64,000 bases of DNA from the NCBI GenBank assembly GCA_000403495.2, contig KE159799.1, positions 1,320,255 through 1,384,254 of the forward strand, read 5' to 3'. Shown here piece by piece: positions 29,169 to 37,648 of this stretch. Under the pieces are notes generated by a model, which saw only the letters and a list, made by a program, of their open reading frames with translations, did no database searches and was not told the DNA's origin. This DNA comes from Lachnospiraceae bacterium 10-1 (GTDB taxonomy: Bacteria > Bacillota > Clostridia > Lachnospirales > Lachnospiraceae). Each line of letters starts with the position of its first letter. Position 1 is the stretch's first letter. Position numbers and translations under genes: made by a program.

Positions 29169-30368
29169 TTATCCTGAGTATACCATATCTTTCCGCTGAT
29201 TCCTATTGCCATGCCTGATACGGTCCTTTTCCCTTCTGTTCCATATTGCCTGCATATACGTTTTCACAGCATCCTCCGTAATTTTCTCACAACAGTAATT
29301 GCGGGCTGTTTCACAGGCACCCTGACGCAAAAGGTCTATTTCCCTTTTTTCCAGAATATCCATTATTTTCTTATCAAATTCCATTTCTGACTCCCGTGTC
29401 ATATATCCGTTTTTCCCATTTATCACTACGTCTTCCGTTCCTGTAGCATGAAGGGCAACGACAGGTGTGCCTGCCGCCATTGACTCAAGAAGTACGATCC
29501 CCTGAGTTTCCGATAAAGAAGAAAACAAAAACAGATCTGAGGCGTGGCAGTAGTTTTTGATTTCTGAATTAGGCACCTTGCCCACAAATAAAATCTCCTC
29601 ATTAATTCCATATAAGACGGCTTTCCTTTCCAGTTCCTTCCTTGATGGCCCATCACCAATCAGCGCCAGCCTGAAATTACTTCCCCATTCTTCCTTAAGA
29701 AGTTTCATGCTGCGTAGCAAAAAATCAAGATTTTTTTCTTTGGCAAGTCTTGCAACTGTGCAGAAAAGATATTTTTTATCTCCCAACAGATTTTTCCTTA
29801 TTTGCCCTGCTTTTTCTTTGTCCGGATAAAAGCTTTCCTCCGGAAGTCCTGTAGGCAATACTCTCACCTCTGCTTCTGTCCGTATTTTATCCAGATAATC
29901 TTTCATAAGAGGTGTAGGCGCTATCACCATATCACAATGTTTTGTGTACCCTCTTACATAAGCCGGCATCACTTTCTTTAATCCTGACATCCCTATATAA
30001 TGCAGGTACTGCTCGTATCTTGTGTGATAAGTAAAAACCAGCGGCACATGATATTTCCAGGAAAGATAGCTTGCAGTCCGGCCAATCATCATAGGATGAT
30101 GTACATGAATTACATCAAAGTTCCCTTCCCTAAATCTGCGCTCTATCTCAAAATCCAGACTGTTGGGAACGGACGCCCCTCCCGCTACTCCCCGAAGCAG
30201 TGAGCCATATCTTACCACATCCGGCTCCTGGTTTTGACCATCATAGTCAGGAGCAAACACCACCACCTGATGTCCCTGCCTGCGCAGCCCTTCGGCTAAT
30301 CTTTCTATGGAAATCGGCACTCCCGCAACAAATGGCTTATAATTATTTGTCATCATTGCAATTTTCAT
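29169..30368 (-). CDS. GT4-type glycosyltransferase (family 1 domain)
   Basis: ATG 30368 (MKIAMMTNNYKPFVAGV) has GGAGG six bases upstream; the open frame upstream is not needed. It has a two-domain GT-B fold: N-terminal NNYKPFVAGVPISIERLAEGLRRQGH, the VIHVHHPMMIG and FTYHTRYEQYLHY segments, and a C-terminal nucleotide-sugar site (GDGPSRKELE, SETQGIVLLESMAAGTPVVA with the EX7E motif). The combination resembles diacylglycerol glucosyltransferases that make membrane glycolipids. It is followed by the two-component operon in the same direction; acceptor identity is inference. Confidence 0.88.
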   Translation of the reverse strand: MKIAMMTNNYKPFVAGVPISIERLAEGLRRQGHQVVVFAPDYDGQNQEPDVVRYGSLLRGVAGGASVPNSLDFEIERRFREGNFDVIHVHHPMMIGRTASYLSWKYHVPLVFTYHTRYEQYLHYIGMSGLKKVMPAYVRGYTKHCDMVIAPTPLMKDYLDKIRTEAEVRVLPTGLPEESFYPDKEKAGQIRKNLLGDKKYLFCTVARLAKEKNLDFLLRSMKLLKEEWGSNFRLALIGDGPSRKELERKAVLYGINEEILFVGKVPNSEIKNYCHASDLFLFSSLSETQGIVLLESMAAGTPVVALHATGTEDVVINGKNGYMTRESEMEFDKKIMDILEKREIDLLRQGACETARNYCCEKITEDAVKTYMQAIWNRREKDRIRHGNRNQRKDMVYSG

Positions 30369-30404
30369 TTTTTCCTCCATTCTGGAGCGTTTGCGCGACA
30401 GGGC

Positions 30405-30504
30405 GATGCAAATCTCAAATTTGCATCTGCCATCAAACAAATTTGTGACGCTCCGGCACAAATTTGCGTGTGAAAAATCAGCACATCAGTGTGATTTTTC
30501 ACAC
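30405..30504. repeat. Two stem-loops between the glycosyltransferase and DedA genes
   Basis: GATGCAAAT/ATTTGCATC (30405-30413 with 30419-30427) and GTGTGAAAAATCA/TGATTTTTCACAC (30468-30480 with 30492-30504) are perfect inverted repeats. Neither is followed by a clean T run, so they may be processing or protein-binding sites rather than terminators. Confidence 0.6.
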
Positions 30505-30527
30505 TGCGCTCCTTTCCGCCTTTATTC

Positions 30528-31037
30528 TTATGCCAGATAGCTTAAAACTGTATCACCAAGGAAATATCCCGCACCCACAAAAAACAGATTCCAGACGAAA
30601 ATTCCCAGAGTTGAGCTTACAGTATACCTGGCCAGATTCATCTTTGAAACTCCTGCCGGTATGGAAACGATGGTGCGCACCATAGGAATCAGTTTACTGC
30701 AAAAAATTCCCACACTGCCCTTTTTCCGTATCCATTCCAGTTTTTCCTCAATCAGCGGCCTTTGTTTTGGAAATTTGTTCAAGTACTTCTGTAAAAACAA
30801 TTCGCCGCCTTTGTATCCCAGATAATATAAAATAAGGCTTCCTGCCAAACCTGCCGCTATTGTTATAAGAAGCGCCGGTATGAATTTAATATTTCCCCTT
30901 GCCGCCCACACGCCTGCCAAAGGCATAATAACCCCCGCCGGAAATCCCGGCAGATTCAGGTACTCCAAAAATACGATTACAAAAATAGCTATTCCTCCAT
31001 ACCGCGCAAAATACTGCATGATCACATCCATTGTCAT
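30528..31037 (-). CDS. DedA-family membrane protein
   Basis: The protein has 169 residues and about four hydrophobic segments. DedA/VTT landmarks include FLEYLNLPGFPAGVIMPLAG, AAGLAGSLILYYLGYKGGE and a central FCSKLIPMVRTIVSIPAGVSKMNLARY. These proteins are thought to be phospholipid flippases or transporters of the undecaprenyl-phosphate type; the exact lipid is unknown here. It lies upstream of the glycosyltransferase gene in the same direction, consistent with a shared role in membrane lipids. Confidence 0.9.
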   Translation of the reverse strand: MTMDVIMQYFARYGGIAIFVIVFLEYLNLPGFPAGVIMPLAGVWAARGNIKFIPALLITIAAGLAGSLILYYLGYKGGELFLQKYLNKFPKQRPLIEEKLEWIRKKGSVGIFCSKLIPMVRTIVSIPAGVSKMNLARYTVSSTLGIFVWNLFFVGAGYFLGDTVLSYLA

Positions 31038-31279
31038 TTTAGATCCACTCCCTTTCTAATTCGTTTTGCCTGTATACCTGTCTGTCAGTGTGCTTTCTTC
31101 AAAAGCAAATGCTGACGCAGGCTTTGTTACCCTTATAACGAATCATAAGAAAAGATTACTTCACAAACCTAAATATCTTCGTGTGGGATTTCTTAAGAAC
31201 TTCTAAAAATTTTCAGAGGAGAATTTGAACAGGAATTAGAATTAAAGATTTTACATGGTATTTTAATTTTTATTGATTA

Positions 31280-31328
31280 TTTACACAATTAGATTTTTAT
31301 ATTATAATAATATTGTATTTCAAATACA
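31280..31328 (+). promoter_or_regulatory. Promoter with BlaI-type operator
   Basis: TTTACA (31280-31285), 17 bases and TATAAT (31303-31308) form a promoter. Six bases on lies the palindrome TGTATTTCAAATACA (31314-31328), which would cover the transcription start. The same palindrome, with T at the centre, precedes the blaI gene at 52700, so BlaI probably represses both. Confidence 0.65.
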
Positions 31329-31359
31329 TTATCATATTTTAGGAAAGAAGGTGATTCCA

Positions 31360-31828
31360 TTGGCTATATAGGTTAAATATAATTAGGTACGCGTCATTTT
31401 AGGAAATATTCACTATTTATACAGTATACGCTTCTGAACCCCAGCCTCAAAATCATGAAAATTATACAACAGACGTACAGGAAATAAATAATGATGATAT
31501 TAGTCCCTTTTCTGCTTCAAATGAAATAGTTCCACTAATTGATCGGACTGAATTCGCGTATGTTCCTGGTGGAAGCGGAGGATGGGGGTACATTTACGGC
31601 GATAATAACTTAGTGGGTGAAACCGTTGAAATTACCAATACAAATTCTAAGAGTATAAATGTGGTAGCATATACAGAAGGCGGCACTGAAAGAGGATCAT
31701 ATACTTTAGGTGCAAATGAATCTGCATATGTTGGGTTTTGGATTTGGGACGGTACATATTATTTCAAAGTGCAATACACCGATTATAGCTCCGGTCTCTT
31801 ATACCTGAAAATGGAAACAGTATGGTGA
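31360..31828 (+). pseudogene. Secreted beta-rich protein with a decayed signal peptide
   Basis: From 31403 an open frame without start codon reads EIFTIYTVYASEPQPQNHEN and continues about 130 residues to TGA 31828. The segment FTIYTVYA followed by SEP looks like the end of a signal peptide and its cleavage site. Upstream, the expected basic start (after GAAAGAAGG) is split among frames with stops at 31369, 31387 and 31400. The mature part is rich in Gly, Thr, Tyr and Trp (YVPGGSGGWGYIYG, YVGFWIWDGTYYFKVQY) and should be beta-rich and extracellular. The family is unknown to me. A downstream GTG 31613 is the only remaining start. Confidence 0.6.
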
Positions 31829-31834
31829 TAACTG

Positions 31835-32014
31835 ATGAACAAAAAATTAGTATTATTAGCTCTTACCATTATTCTTATGTTTGTTTTAATAATAGCGCCA
31901 TTTCCTAAAAAAATGACTCTAAAAATTGTTTTTGAGTTAGTCTTACTTATACTATTTTTATATGAGTTAGTTGGCATTATAAAAACATGGTTAGAGCAAA
32001 AAAAGAAAAAGTAA
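31835..32014 (+). CDS. Small membrane protein, 59 aa
   Basis: ATG 31835 lies six bases after the stop of the secreted-protein relic. The product (MNKKLVLLALTIILMFVLII, then FPKKMTLKIVFELVLLILFL) has two membrane helices and a Lys-rich end. Tight spacing implies that it was co-expressed with the secreted protein, as an immunity or export partner might be; that role is a guess. IS66 now separates it from its terminator at 34796. Confidence 0.55.
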   Translation: MNKKLVLLALTIILMFVLIIAPFPKKMTLKIVFELVLLILFLYELVGIIKTWLEQKKKK

Positions 32015-32122
32015 TTTTAGAAAAAACGTAAACGTCAAATCATACGCCTAGTCAGATTATAGATTTTCTGTCAAACTTTAAAAAACTAATAAAACTAACT
32101 AGTTTTTTAAAGGAGGCTAACA

Positions 32123-32506
32123 ATGGATAAGATCACACATGAAATCCGACTTTCCAACTGGAAAGCAGTCATCGAACAATGCAGTTTAAGACCAGAAGGC
32201 CAGACTGTAAAACAATGGCTTGCTGATAACGGGATCAATGAGAAAACTTATTATTACTGGCAGAGACGGATAAGAAAAGAGGTTTTCGGGCAGATAAATC
32301 TGCCTCAGCCAGCCGAAAACCCGGAACTGGCGTCTGTTTCATTTGCTGAGATACCGGTTATACCGGAACAAAGAGAAACGACCATGGAAGCTTCTTTTCA
32401 CGCAGATGCAGTTATCCGGACAGGAAACACAACTATTGGTTTATCCAACAGCATATCCGACCGTCTGCTTGACAGGATAATGGGAGGGCTTTTACATGCT
32501 CGCTGA
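32123..32506 (+). CDS. tnpA: IS66 TnpA (accessory protein)
   Basis: GGAGGCTAACA precedes the ATG. The 127-residue protein has the IS66 Orf1 helix-turn-helix-like start (WKAVIEQCSLRPEGQTVKQWLADNGINEKTYYYWQRRI). It is needed with TnpB for transposition, though its biochemical role is unresolved. Its end overlaps the tnpB start by 11 bases. Confidence 0.9.
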   Translation: MDKITHEIRLSNWKAVIEQCSLRPEGQTVKQWLADNGINEKTYYYWQRRIRKEVFGQINLPQPAENPELASVSFAEIPVIPEQRETTMEASFHADAVIRTGNTTIGLSNSISDRLLDRIMGGLLHAR

Positions 32507-32852
32507 AGCCTTCGGGGTCAAAAAGATCGTGATAGCCTGCGGCCGCACTGATCTGCGGAAAAGCATTGACGGGCTGGCGCAGCTGGTCAGCACCGGATAT
32601 GACCTGGATCCGTTCGAAAAGGATGTGCTGTTTTTGTTCTGCGGTGGAAGAAACGACCGGATAAAGGGACTGCTCTGGGAAGGGACGGGATTTCTGCTCC
32701 TTTATAAAAGACTGGAAGCAGGTTCGTTTTCCTGGCCCAGGACACCGGAAGAAGCGGTGGAGCTTACAAGGGAACAGTACCGTTTCTTAATGAATGGACT
32801 AAATCCAGTCAATCCGAAGATCAGGGAAATCCAGCCTTCCAAGGTACTGTAA
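32496..32852 (+). CDS. tnpB: IS66 TnpB (accessory protein)
   Basis: The 118 residues show the characteristic ACGRTDLRKSIDGLAQLV opening and the FLFCGGRNDRIKGLLWEGTGFLLLYKRLE core of IS66 Orf2. The start overlaps tnpA, giving translational coupling. It is full length for the family. Confidence 0.93.
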   Translation: MLAEAFGVKKIVIACGRTDLRKSIDGLAQLVSTGYDLDPFEKDVLFLFCGGRNDRIKGLLWEGTGFLLLYKRLEAGSFSWPRTPEEAVELTREQYRFLMNGLNPVNPKIREIQPSKVL

Positions 32853-33123
32853 TCTTTTGTGCAGAACAGAGAAATTTTCAGGCTTATCCTGTAGTAAATG
32901 GGATGCCGCAAAATGGCTTCAGCAGCGCCTTGTACATTGGTTTAAGAGTGTGCTGAAGGCATTATAAAGAAAGCATATGAACTTTGAAAATCTCATATTT
33001 CCATCCTGCCAAAGGCCCTGTCCGAGCGCTTATAAACATAGGCAGAATGACGAATGACAGGTCTTCTGAAATTCGCTTGTTTTCCGGTTTTGCTGTATAA
33101 TAATAACCACAGGAGAGATTTTC

Positions 33124-34746
33124 ATGGCAAAGAAATATACACCGGATGAACTGAATGGCTTAAGCAGACAGGAACTGATCTTCCTTGCCATATCCATGCA
33201 GGATCAGCTGGAACAACTGAACGCAAACATGGAGAGGCTGATCGAACAGATCAGCATTGCAAACCAGCAGCGTTTTGGGAGACATTCGGAACGTCTTGAT
33301 GTGATCGACGGCCAGCTGGATCTGTTTAATGAGGCTGAGGCTTTATCGGAAGGGGCCGGGAACGTTCCGGAGCCTTCCATTGACGAAGCGCTCCCACAGC
33401 ATCCAAAAAGGAAGAAAAAAACAGGAACCCGTGATGCCGATCTTTCCGGACTGCCGGAAGAATCCATCATACACAGTGTCCCAGAAGAAAAACTGATCGA
33501 ACATTTTGGAGAGGGGTGTTATCGGAAACTGCCGGATGAGAGTTACAAAAGGCTCCGATATACTCCGGCATCATGGACGGTGGAGCTGCATACGGTTGAA
33601 GTGTATGTAGGTACGGACGGACTGCGCCAGGATGAATTCTTACGGGGTGACAGGCCGAAAGACCTTTTGCGTAACAGCATCGTCACACCCTCCCTGGAAG
33701 CTGCTATTCTCAATGGCAAGTATGTCAATTCCATACCGCTTTACAGAATGGAGCAGGAGTTTCAGAGAAATGGTGTGTACATCAGCCGGCAGAACATGGC
33801 GAATTGGACGATACTCTGTGCGGAAAGATATTTAAAGCCTGTTTATGACAGGCTGAAAGAAGAATTTTTCAGATATCATGTCACCCAGGCGGATGAAACG
33901 CCGGTGGAAGTCATAAATGACGGGCGCAGTGCCGGTTCCACCAGTTATATGTGGGTGCACCGTTCGGGCGAATACTATAAGGACAGGCCGGTTGTCCTGT
34001 ATGAATACCAGAAAACACGCCACCACAAACATCCCGAAGAATTCTACAAAGGCTTCAAGGGCATTCTGGTAACCGACGGCCTGGCACAGTACCATCTGCT
34101 CGAAGACCATCTTGAGGGATTGACGAACGCCAACTGCTGGGCCCATGCAAGAAGGGATTTCTCTGATGCGATCAAAGCCATAAAGGATCCGGAGCTGGCA
34201 AAAAGGTCCACCGCATATCAGGCACTGGTAAGGATCGCGGCAATCTATAAGCTGGATGAAAGCCTGAAAGAACTGACGCCGCGGCAGCGCCTCAAAGAAC
34301 GGCAGAAACATGTAAAGCCGCTTGTTGAGGAATATTTTGCATGGGTAAAAGATGTTTTGGACAGCCAGCTTCCAAAAGGAGCGACTGCTTCCGGACTTCA
34401 TTACAGTATCAACCAGGAAAAGTATCTCCGGGTATTTCTCAATGACGGAGAAATCCCGATCGATAATTCCGCATCAGAAAGAGCCATCCGTACATTCTGT
34501 ATCGGAAAGAAAAACTGGGTAATTATTGATTCCGTCAAAGGAGCAGAAGCAAGTGCCATAATATACAGCATCTCAGAAACAGCGAAACTAAACAGCCTGA
34601 GCACTTATAATTATTTTAACCATCTGCTGACAGAACTCCCCAAACTTATCGACAGGGAGGGAAATGTGAGCAATGCGAAAGCGTTGGAATCATTACTGCC
34701 GTGGGCAGAGGAATTACCCGATATATGCAGAAAACCACGCCGCTGA
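33124..34746 (+). CDS. tnpC: IS66 transposase TnpC
   Basis: This 540-residue DDE transposase has an N-terminal leucine-zipper-like helix (QDQLEQLNANMERLIEQISI) and the IS66 DNA-binding segment. The catalytic core includes the first Asp in VTQADETPVEV, ILVTDGLAQYH with the second Asp, WAHARRDF, and the final Glu in IDNSASERAIR. A C-terminal domain follows. A GC-rich stem (34736-34754) follows the stop. The gene is uninterrupted. Confidence 0.94.
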   Translation: MAKKYTPDELNGLSRQELIFLAISMQDQLEQLNANMERLIEQISIANQQRFGRHSERLDVIDGQLDLFNEAEALSEGAGNVPEPSIDEALPQHPKRKKKTGTRDADLSGLPEESIIHSVPEEKLIEHFGEGCYRKLPDESYKRLRYTPASWTVELHTVEVYVGTDGLRQDEFLRGDRPKDLLRNSIVTPSLEAAILNGKYVNSIPLYRMEQEFQRNGVYISRQNMANWTILCAERYLKPVYDRLKEEFFRYHVTQADETPVEVINDGRSAGSTSYMWVHRSGEYYKDRPVVLYEYQKTRHHKHPEEFYKGFKGILVTDGLAQYHLLEDHLEGLTNANCWAHARRDFSDAIKAIKDPELAKRSTAYQALVRIAAIYKLDESLKELTPRQRLKERQKHVKPLVEEYFAWVKDVLDSQLPKGATASGLHYSINQEKYLRVFLNDGEIPIDNSASERAIRTFCIGKKNWVIIDSVKGAEASAIIYSISETAKLNSLSTYNYFNHLLTELPKLIDREGNVSNAKALESLLPWAEELPDICRKPRR

Positions 34747-34795
34747 AAAGCGGCGTTGCTTTATTCTGTGGCGTATGGTTTGACGCTTACGAAAA

Positions 34796-34830
34796 AACAC
34801 AGCTAAAGTCTTTATTGATTTAGCTGTGTT
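34796..34830. terminator. Terminator displaced by IS66
   Basis: AACACAGCTAAA (34796-34807) pairs with TTTAGCTGTGTT (34819-34830), followed by TTTT. It originally ended the 59-aa membrane protein gene, from which the IS66 copy now separates it. Confidence 0.75.
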
Positions 34831-34873
34831 TTTTATCACTCAGAAGTATTTCAATATGTTTTTTCCTTAGATT

Positions 34874-35110
34874 TTACCCTACAAGAATCCATTCACCTAT
34901 CCAGGAGTCCGCAGTATAATTATACAGTTTCTTATACAACCTGCCATCTTCTCTCGTTTCATAACGCCAACCAATTCTATCCGTTTTAGCAACTGATAAT
35001 AACATAAGGTTATTTTCTTTTGGTAAAACATAATTACTTACAGGTACAAATCTTTCCAGTATAAAAAACGCTGTTAATAAATATAATTGAATAATTATCT
35101 TTCTTTTCAT
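34874..35110 (-). CDS. Small exported/anchored protein, 78 aa, of the BlaI/M56 locus
   Basis: GGAGGAAGG precedes ATG 35110. An N-terminal hydrophobic helix (residues 5-20, IIIQLYLLTAFFILE) is a signal anchor. The rest contains RYETREDGRLYKKLYNYTAD, then WIGEW, a Tyr/Trp-rich extracytoplasmic tail. Unknown family. Before the mobile element inserted, it lay directly downstream of the M56 gene on the same strand, so it belongs to that regulatory operon. Confidence 0.65.
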   Translation of the reverse strand: MKRKIIIQLYLLTAFFILERFVPVSNYVLPKENNLMLLSVAKTDRIGWRYETREDGRLYKKLYNYTADSWIGEWILVG

Positions 35111-35167
35111 TTCAACCTTCCTCCATTCCGAAGTATTTTATGATGAATACGCATTTTTATACAATTT

Positions 35168-35213
35168 TCACTTCATCACACCATCATATATTATGATATC
35201 ATCAGGATAATGC
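35168..35213 (-). pseudogene. Severed 3' end of the M56 sensor gene (left junction of the mobile element)
   Basis: Joining 35213 to 49128 at the shared GC makes the M56 frame, which now ends ...SLEYLLM within the element, run on as SLEYLHYPDDIIIYDGVMK to a TGA at 35168-35170. The next gene (78 aa) begins 58 bases later. The exact crossover dinucleotide is inferred: GC gives the longest coding continuation, but GA or AT crossovers are also possible. Confidence 0.5.
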
Positions 35214-35221
35214 TCATGTGC

Positions 35222-35319
35222 GGTAAAGTAACAAGCAAAGATTTTGATAGGCAGCCGCCCGCTATTCCGTAAATATTTCTAAATCTTTATTTCACAAAAT
35301 GCAAGAAATATGTTATACT
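35222..35319 (+). repeat. 98-bp direct repeat, left copy (flanks the IS1634-like element)
   Basis: It starts GGTAAAGTAACAAGCAAAG and ends GAAATATGTTATACT. It differs from the copy at 37280-37377 at one position (C versus T). It is best explained as a very long target-site duplication. Confidence 0.9.
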
Positions 35320-37279
35320 CCCGTCTTTGACAGTTTGTTAAGTATAAAAACCGCTGTAGACCAGTATTTATGGATGTTACAGCGGTTTTGTCTTCTGTTT
35401 TAAGATATAGTATTTTATTCTCTTCCTTTACTTTTTTTCTGGATTGTTTTCATACTGCTCTTGGTAATAAACTGGTAGTCCGTTCGGAATCCGCAGGAAT
35501 CATGTAAGGCATCCGTTATCTTTTCCCGCTTGTAAAGAGGCATAAAGCCCTGTTCCTCAACTTCGGCAAAGTTCATGGTTTTCAATGTATGCAGGATTTC
35601 ATCACATGTATAGCGGTAGTCCAGCCTTTTTTCGATCATCCGGTAAAGCAAAAGTGCAAGAAAACAGATCAGGAAATGCGCTTTTATTCTGTTTTCATCC
35701 TGAAGGTAAACTGGTCTTGCGGAAAAATCCGTCTTCATGATACGGAAACACTCCTCGATCTGCCAGCGTCCTTCGCTTACTTTCAGGATGTCGTTTACGT
35801 CATCGTCCAGCAGGTCCGTGCATACGGCGTAAAGCCCGTCATACTGTGCTTCTGATGAAATCTTTTCCACATCAAGATATTTGTGTTCTTTTGCAATTTC
35901 ACCGTCATTCGTCACAGATACGCTCCCGATGAACCTTGCCGGGTCATTTGGGTTCTTCCGGGTTTTTTTTGTATTTCCGGATGCAAGCATTTTTTCCGCA
36001 CGTTCCACCTGTTTTTCACGGATGGATTTCTGATACCGCGCGTATTTGGGGGAGTATGTGACAATGAGCCTTTGGTGGAGTTTTTTCGGGGTATATGGTA
36101 TGTCCTTGTAATACAGCCCGGTATCATCTTCATCAAGTACTGTGATATCAACAGGCTTATCATCAGAAACCCGCTTAAAACCTGTCCTGCTCAACGCCCA
36201 TTCCCTGTCCTCTTTTGCCAGCCTTTTGATGGACTGCGTTACGATAAATGCGCGCTCGCCCATATGATTGTATGTCCGTATGCTTTCAGAAGCGAGACCT
36301 GCGTCAGAGCAGTAAATAAATTTTTGGCATCCGAAGTCACGCAGTATTTTTTCTTCCAGAGGTTTCAGGGATTTCTGCTCGTTTGTACTGCCGGGAAACA
36401 GGGAAAAGGAGAGGGGGATTCCGTCCCCATCCATGAACAGTCCCATCTGGATGATTGGATTAGGACGGTGTTCCTTGCTTTTGCCGTATTTTATACTGCC
36501 GCTTTCCTGTTCCATTTCAAAGTAATAATTCGTGCAGTCGTAGTAGAGGATTTTATCATTGCGTTTTCCTAAGAAGCTGCTGTTTTTATATACTTCGGAC
36601 TGGATAAAATCGCATTCCGTTCCAAGAACATCCAGGGCACGGTAAACATCATGGATGGCGTAGGATGGTTTTTCCAGAAATTCCATGGCGGTTTTATAGG
36701 AGGAACGCTTGCTTGCAGGTTCCAGAATCCTTGCATAAACCAGATCCGAGAGGATGGCGTTGATGTCATATCTGAATTTGTATTTTGCTTTCAGTTTTCT
36801 GCATAGTTTGTGCATTTGCATCCCATAATAAACGGACTGTGGGAACAGATAGCCGCCCCGATAAAATTTCTGTACCCCATAGTCAAGCTGCCGGTCAGCG
36901 CGGAATGGGATCATTATGGTTTTGGCTTCTTTTTCCTTTTTATATTTTTCTGTTTCCAGTTTTACTTCGTTTTTTGCCCATGCAAGCACATCATCCCTTG
37001 TTGGACCGTGTTCGGGAAGAAGTTGTTCCAATGTTCCGAGTTTACGGATGATTTTTGATGAAGTACCGCCGCCTGATTTGGCATAGGACTTTGCTATGTA
37101 AAACGATTCCGCATTTTTTGATTTTGTGATATGAAGATTCATGCGCATTCCTCCTATGCCTTATTATATCATACAATAGCATAAAATAACATACATAAAC
37201 ACAAAATATTTGACAAAAAAAGAAGCCTTTTTTCAAGGCTTTCACGCACTTTTTCTCATATTCAACTGTCAAACTCCCG
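35320..37279 (-). mobile_element. IS1634-like insertion sequence, about 1960 bp
   Basis: Each end carries TTTGACAGTT as inverted repeat, six bases inside the boundary set by the 98-bp direct repeats. The single gene is a 577-residue transposase. IS1634-group elements are known for unusually long and variable target duplications, and a 98-bp repeat fits this. It landed nine bases inside the left end of the mobilisable element. Confidence 0.85.
35415..37148 (-). CDS. IS1634-family (IS4 superfamily) transposase
   Basis: The 577 residues open with MRMNLHITKSKNAESFYIAK and KIIRKLGTLEQL, as in IS1634 relatives. The DDE core is complete: first Asp in ILYYDCTNYYFE, second Asp in FIYCSDAGLAS, and the Glu in WQIEECFRIMKTDFSARPVY (the YREK-like region). 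There is no frameshift, so the transposase looks intact. An inverted repeat ACCGCTGTA/TACAGCGGT (about 35350-35387) ends the transcript. Confidence 0.9.
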   Translation of the reverse strand: MRMNLHITKSKNAESFYIAKSYAKSGGGTSSKIIRKLGTLEQLLPEHGPTRDDVLAWAKNEVKLETEKYKKEKEAKTIMIPFRADRQLDYGVQKFYRGGYLFPQSVYYGMQMHKLCRKLKAKYKFRYDINAILSDLVYARILEPASKRSSYKTAMEFLEKPSYAIHDVYRALDVLGTECDFIQSEVYKNSSFLGKRNDKILYYDCTNYYFEMEQESGSIKYGKSKEHRPNPIIQMGLFMDGDGIPLSFSLFPGSTNEQKSLKPLEEKILRDFGCQKFIYCSDAGLASESIRTYNHMGERAFIVTQSIKRLAKEDREWALSRTGFKRVSDDKPVDITVLDEDDTGLYYKDIPYTPKKLHQRLIVTYSPKYARYQKSIREKQVERAEKMLASGNTKKTRKNPNDPARFIGSVSVTNDGEIAKEHKYLDVEKISSEAQYDGLYAVCTDLLDDDVNDILKVSEGRWQIEECFRIMKTDFSARPVYLQDENRIKAHFLICFLALLLYRMIEKRLDYRYTCDEILHTLKTMNFAEVEEQGFMPLYKREKITDALHDSCGFRTDYQFITKSSMKTIQKKSKGRE

Positions 37280-37377
37280 GGTAAAGTAACAAGCAAAGAT
37301 TTTGATAGGCAGCCGCCCGCTATTCCGTAAATATTTCTAAATCTTTATTTCATAAAATGCAAGAAATATGTTATACT
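37280..37377 (+). repeat. 98-bp direct repeat, right copy
   Basis: This copy still precedes the XRE regulator gene and includes its probable promoter region (TATACT at its end). See the left copy at 35222-35319. Confidence 0.9.
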
Positions 37378-37399
37378 TACAAGCGCATGAAAAAACAAA

Positions 37400-37648
37400 A
37401 TGGAGAAAGGCGGTGAGCCAGTGGCGAACAAGAACCAATACCACTTTGACAGTAAAATTCATATATATCGAGCCACAAAAAGAATGACACAACAAGAGCT
37501 TGCCGATTTGGTGGGCGTTTCAAGACAAACGATTATGCAGCTTGAAAGAAACCGATACAATCCTTCTATGCTGTTGGCTTATGCTATTGCAAGAGTATTT
37601 GACGTTTCGATTGAAGAATTATTTGATTTTTGGGAGGACGAAAAATGA
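37400..37648 (+). CDS. XRE-family transcriptional regulator
   Basis: The compact 82-residue repressor-like protein has a Cro/C1 helix-turn-helix (MTQQELADLVGVSRQTIMQLERNRYNPSMLLAYAIARVF) and the ending FDVSIEELFDF typical of YgzD-like regulators. The start could be ATG 37400 or GTG 37421. Its stop overlaps the start of a membrane protein gene (ATGA), so it probably regulates that gene and itself. This is cargo at the left end of the mobilisable element. Confidence 0.88.
   Translation: MEKGGEPVANKNQYHFDSKIHIYRATKRMTQQELADLVGVSRQTIMQLERNRYNPSMLLAYAIARVFDVSIEELFDFWEDEK

Larger units (their letters stand above)
32028..34790 (+). mobile_element. Complete IS66-family insertion sequence, 2763 bp
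   Basis: Terminal inverted repeats start GTAAACGTCAAATCATACGC on the left and GTAAGCGTCAAACCATACGC on the right (read inward). The target duplication GAAAAAAC is perfect on both sides (32020-32027 and 34791-34798), the 8 bp expected of IS66. All three genes (tnpA, tnpB, tnpC) are open, so the copy may be active. The 32853-33123 gap inside the element has no gene. Confidence 0.95.

Noticed and set aside
32028..37279. IS66 and the IS1634-like element as ends of a compound transposon
   Set aside because: They belong to different families, each has its own target duplication, and the DNA between them belongs partly to the chromosome and partly to the mobilisable element.
35222..37377. The 98-bp direct repeats as attL/attR of an integrating element
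   Set aside because: They exactly flank a single IS1634-like transposase gene with inverted ends and lie inside the mobilisable element; a long target duplication explains them better.
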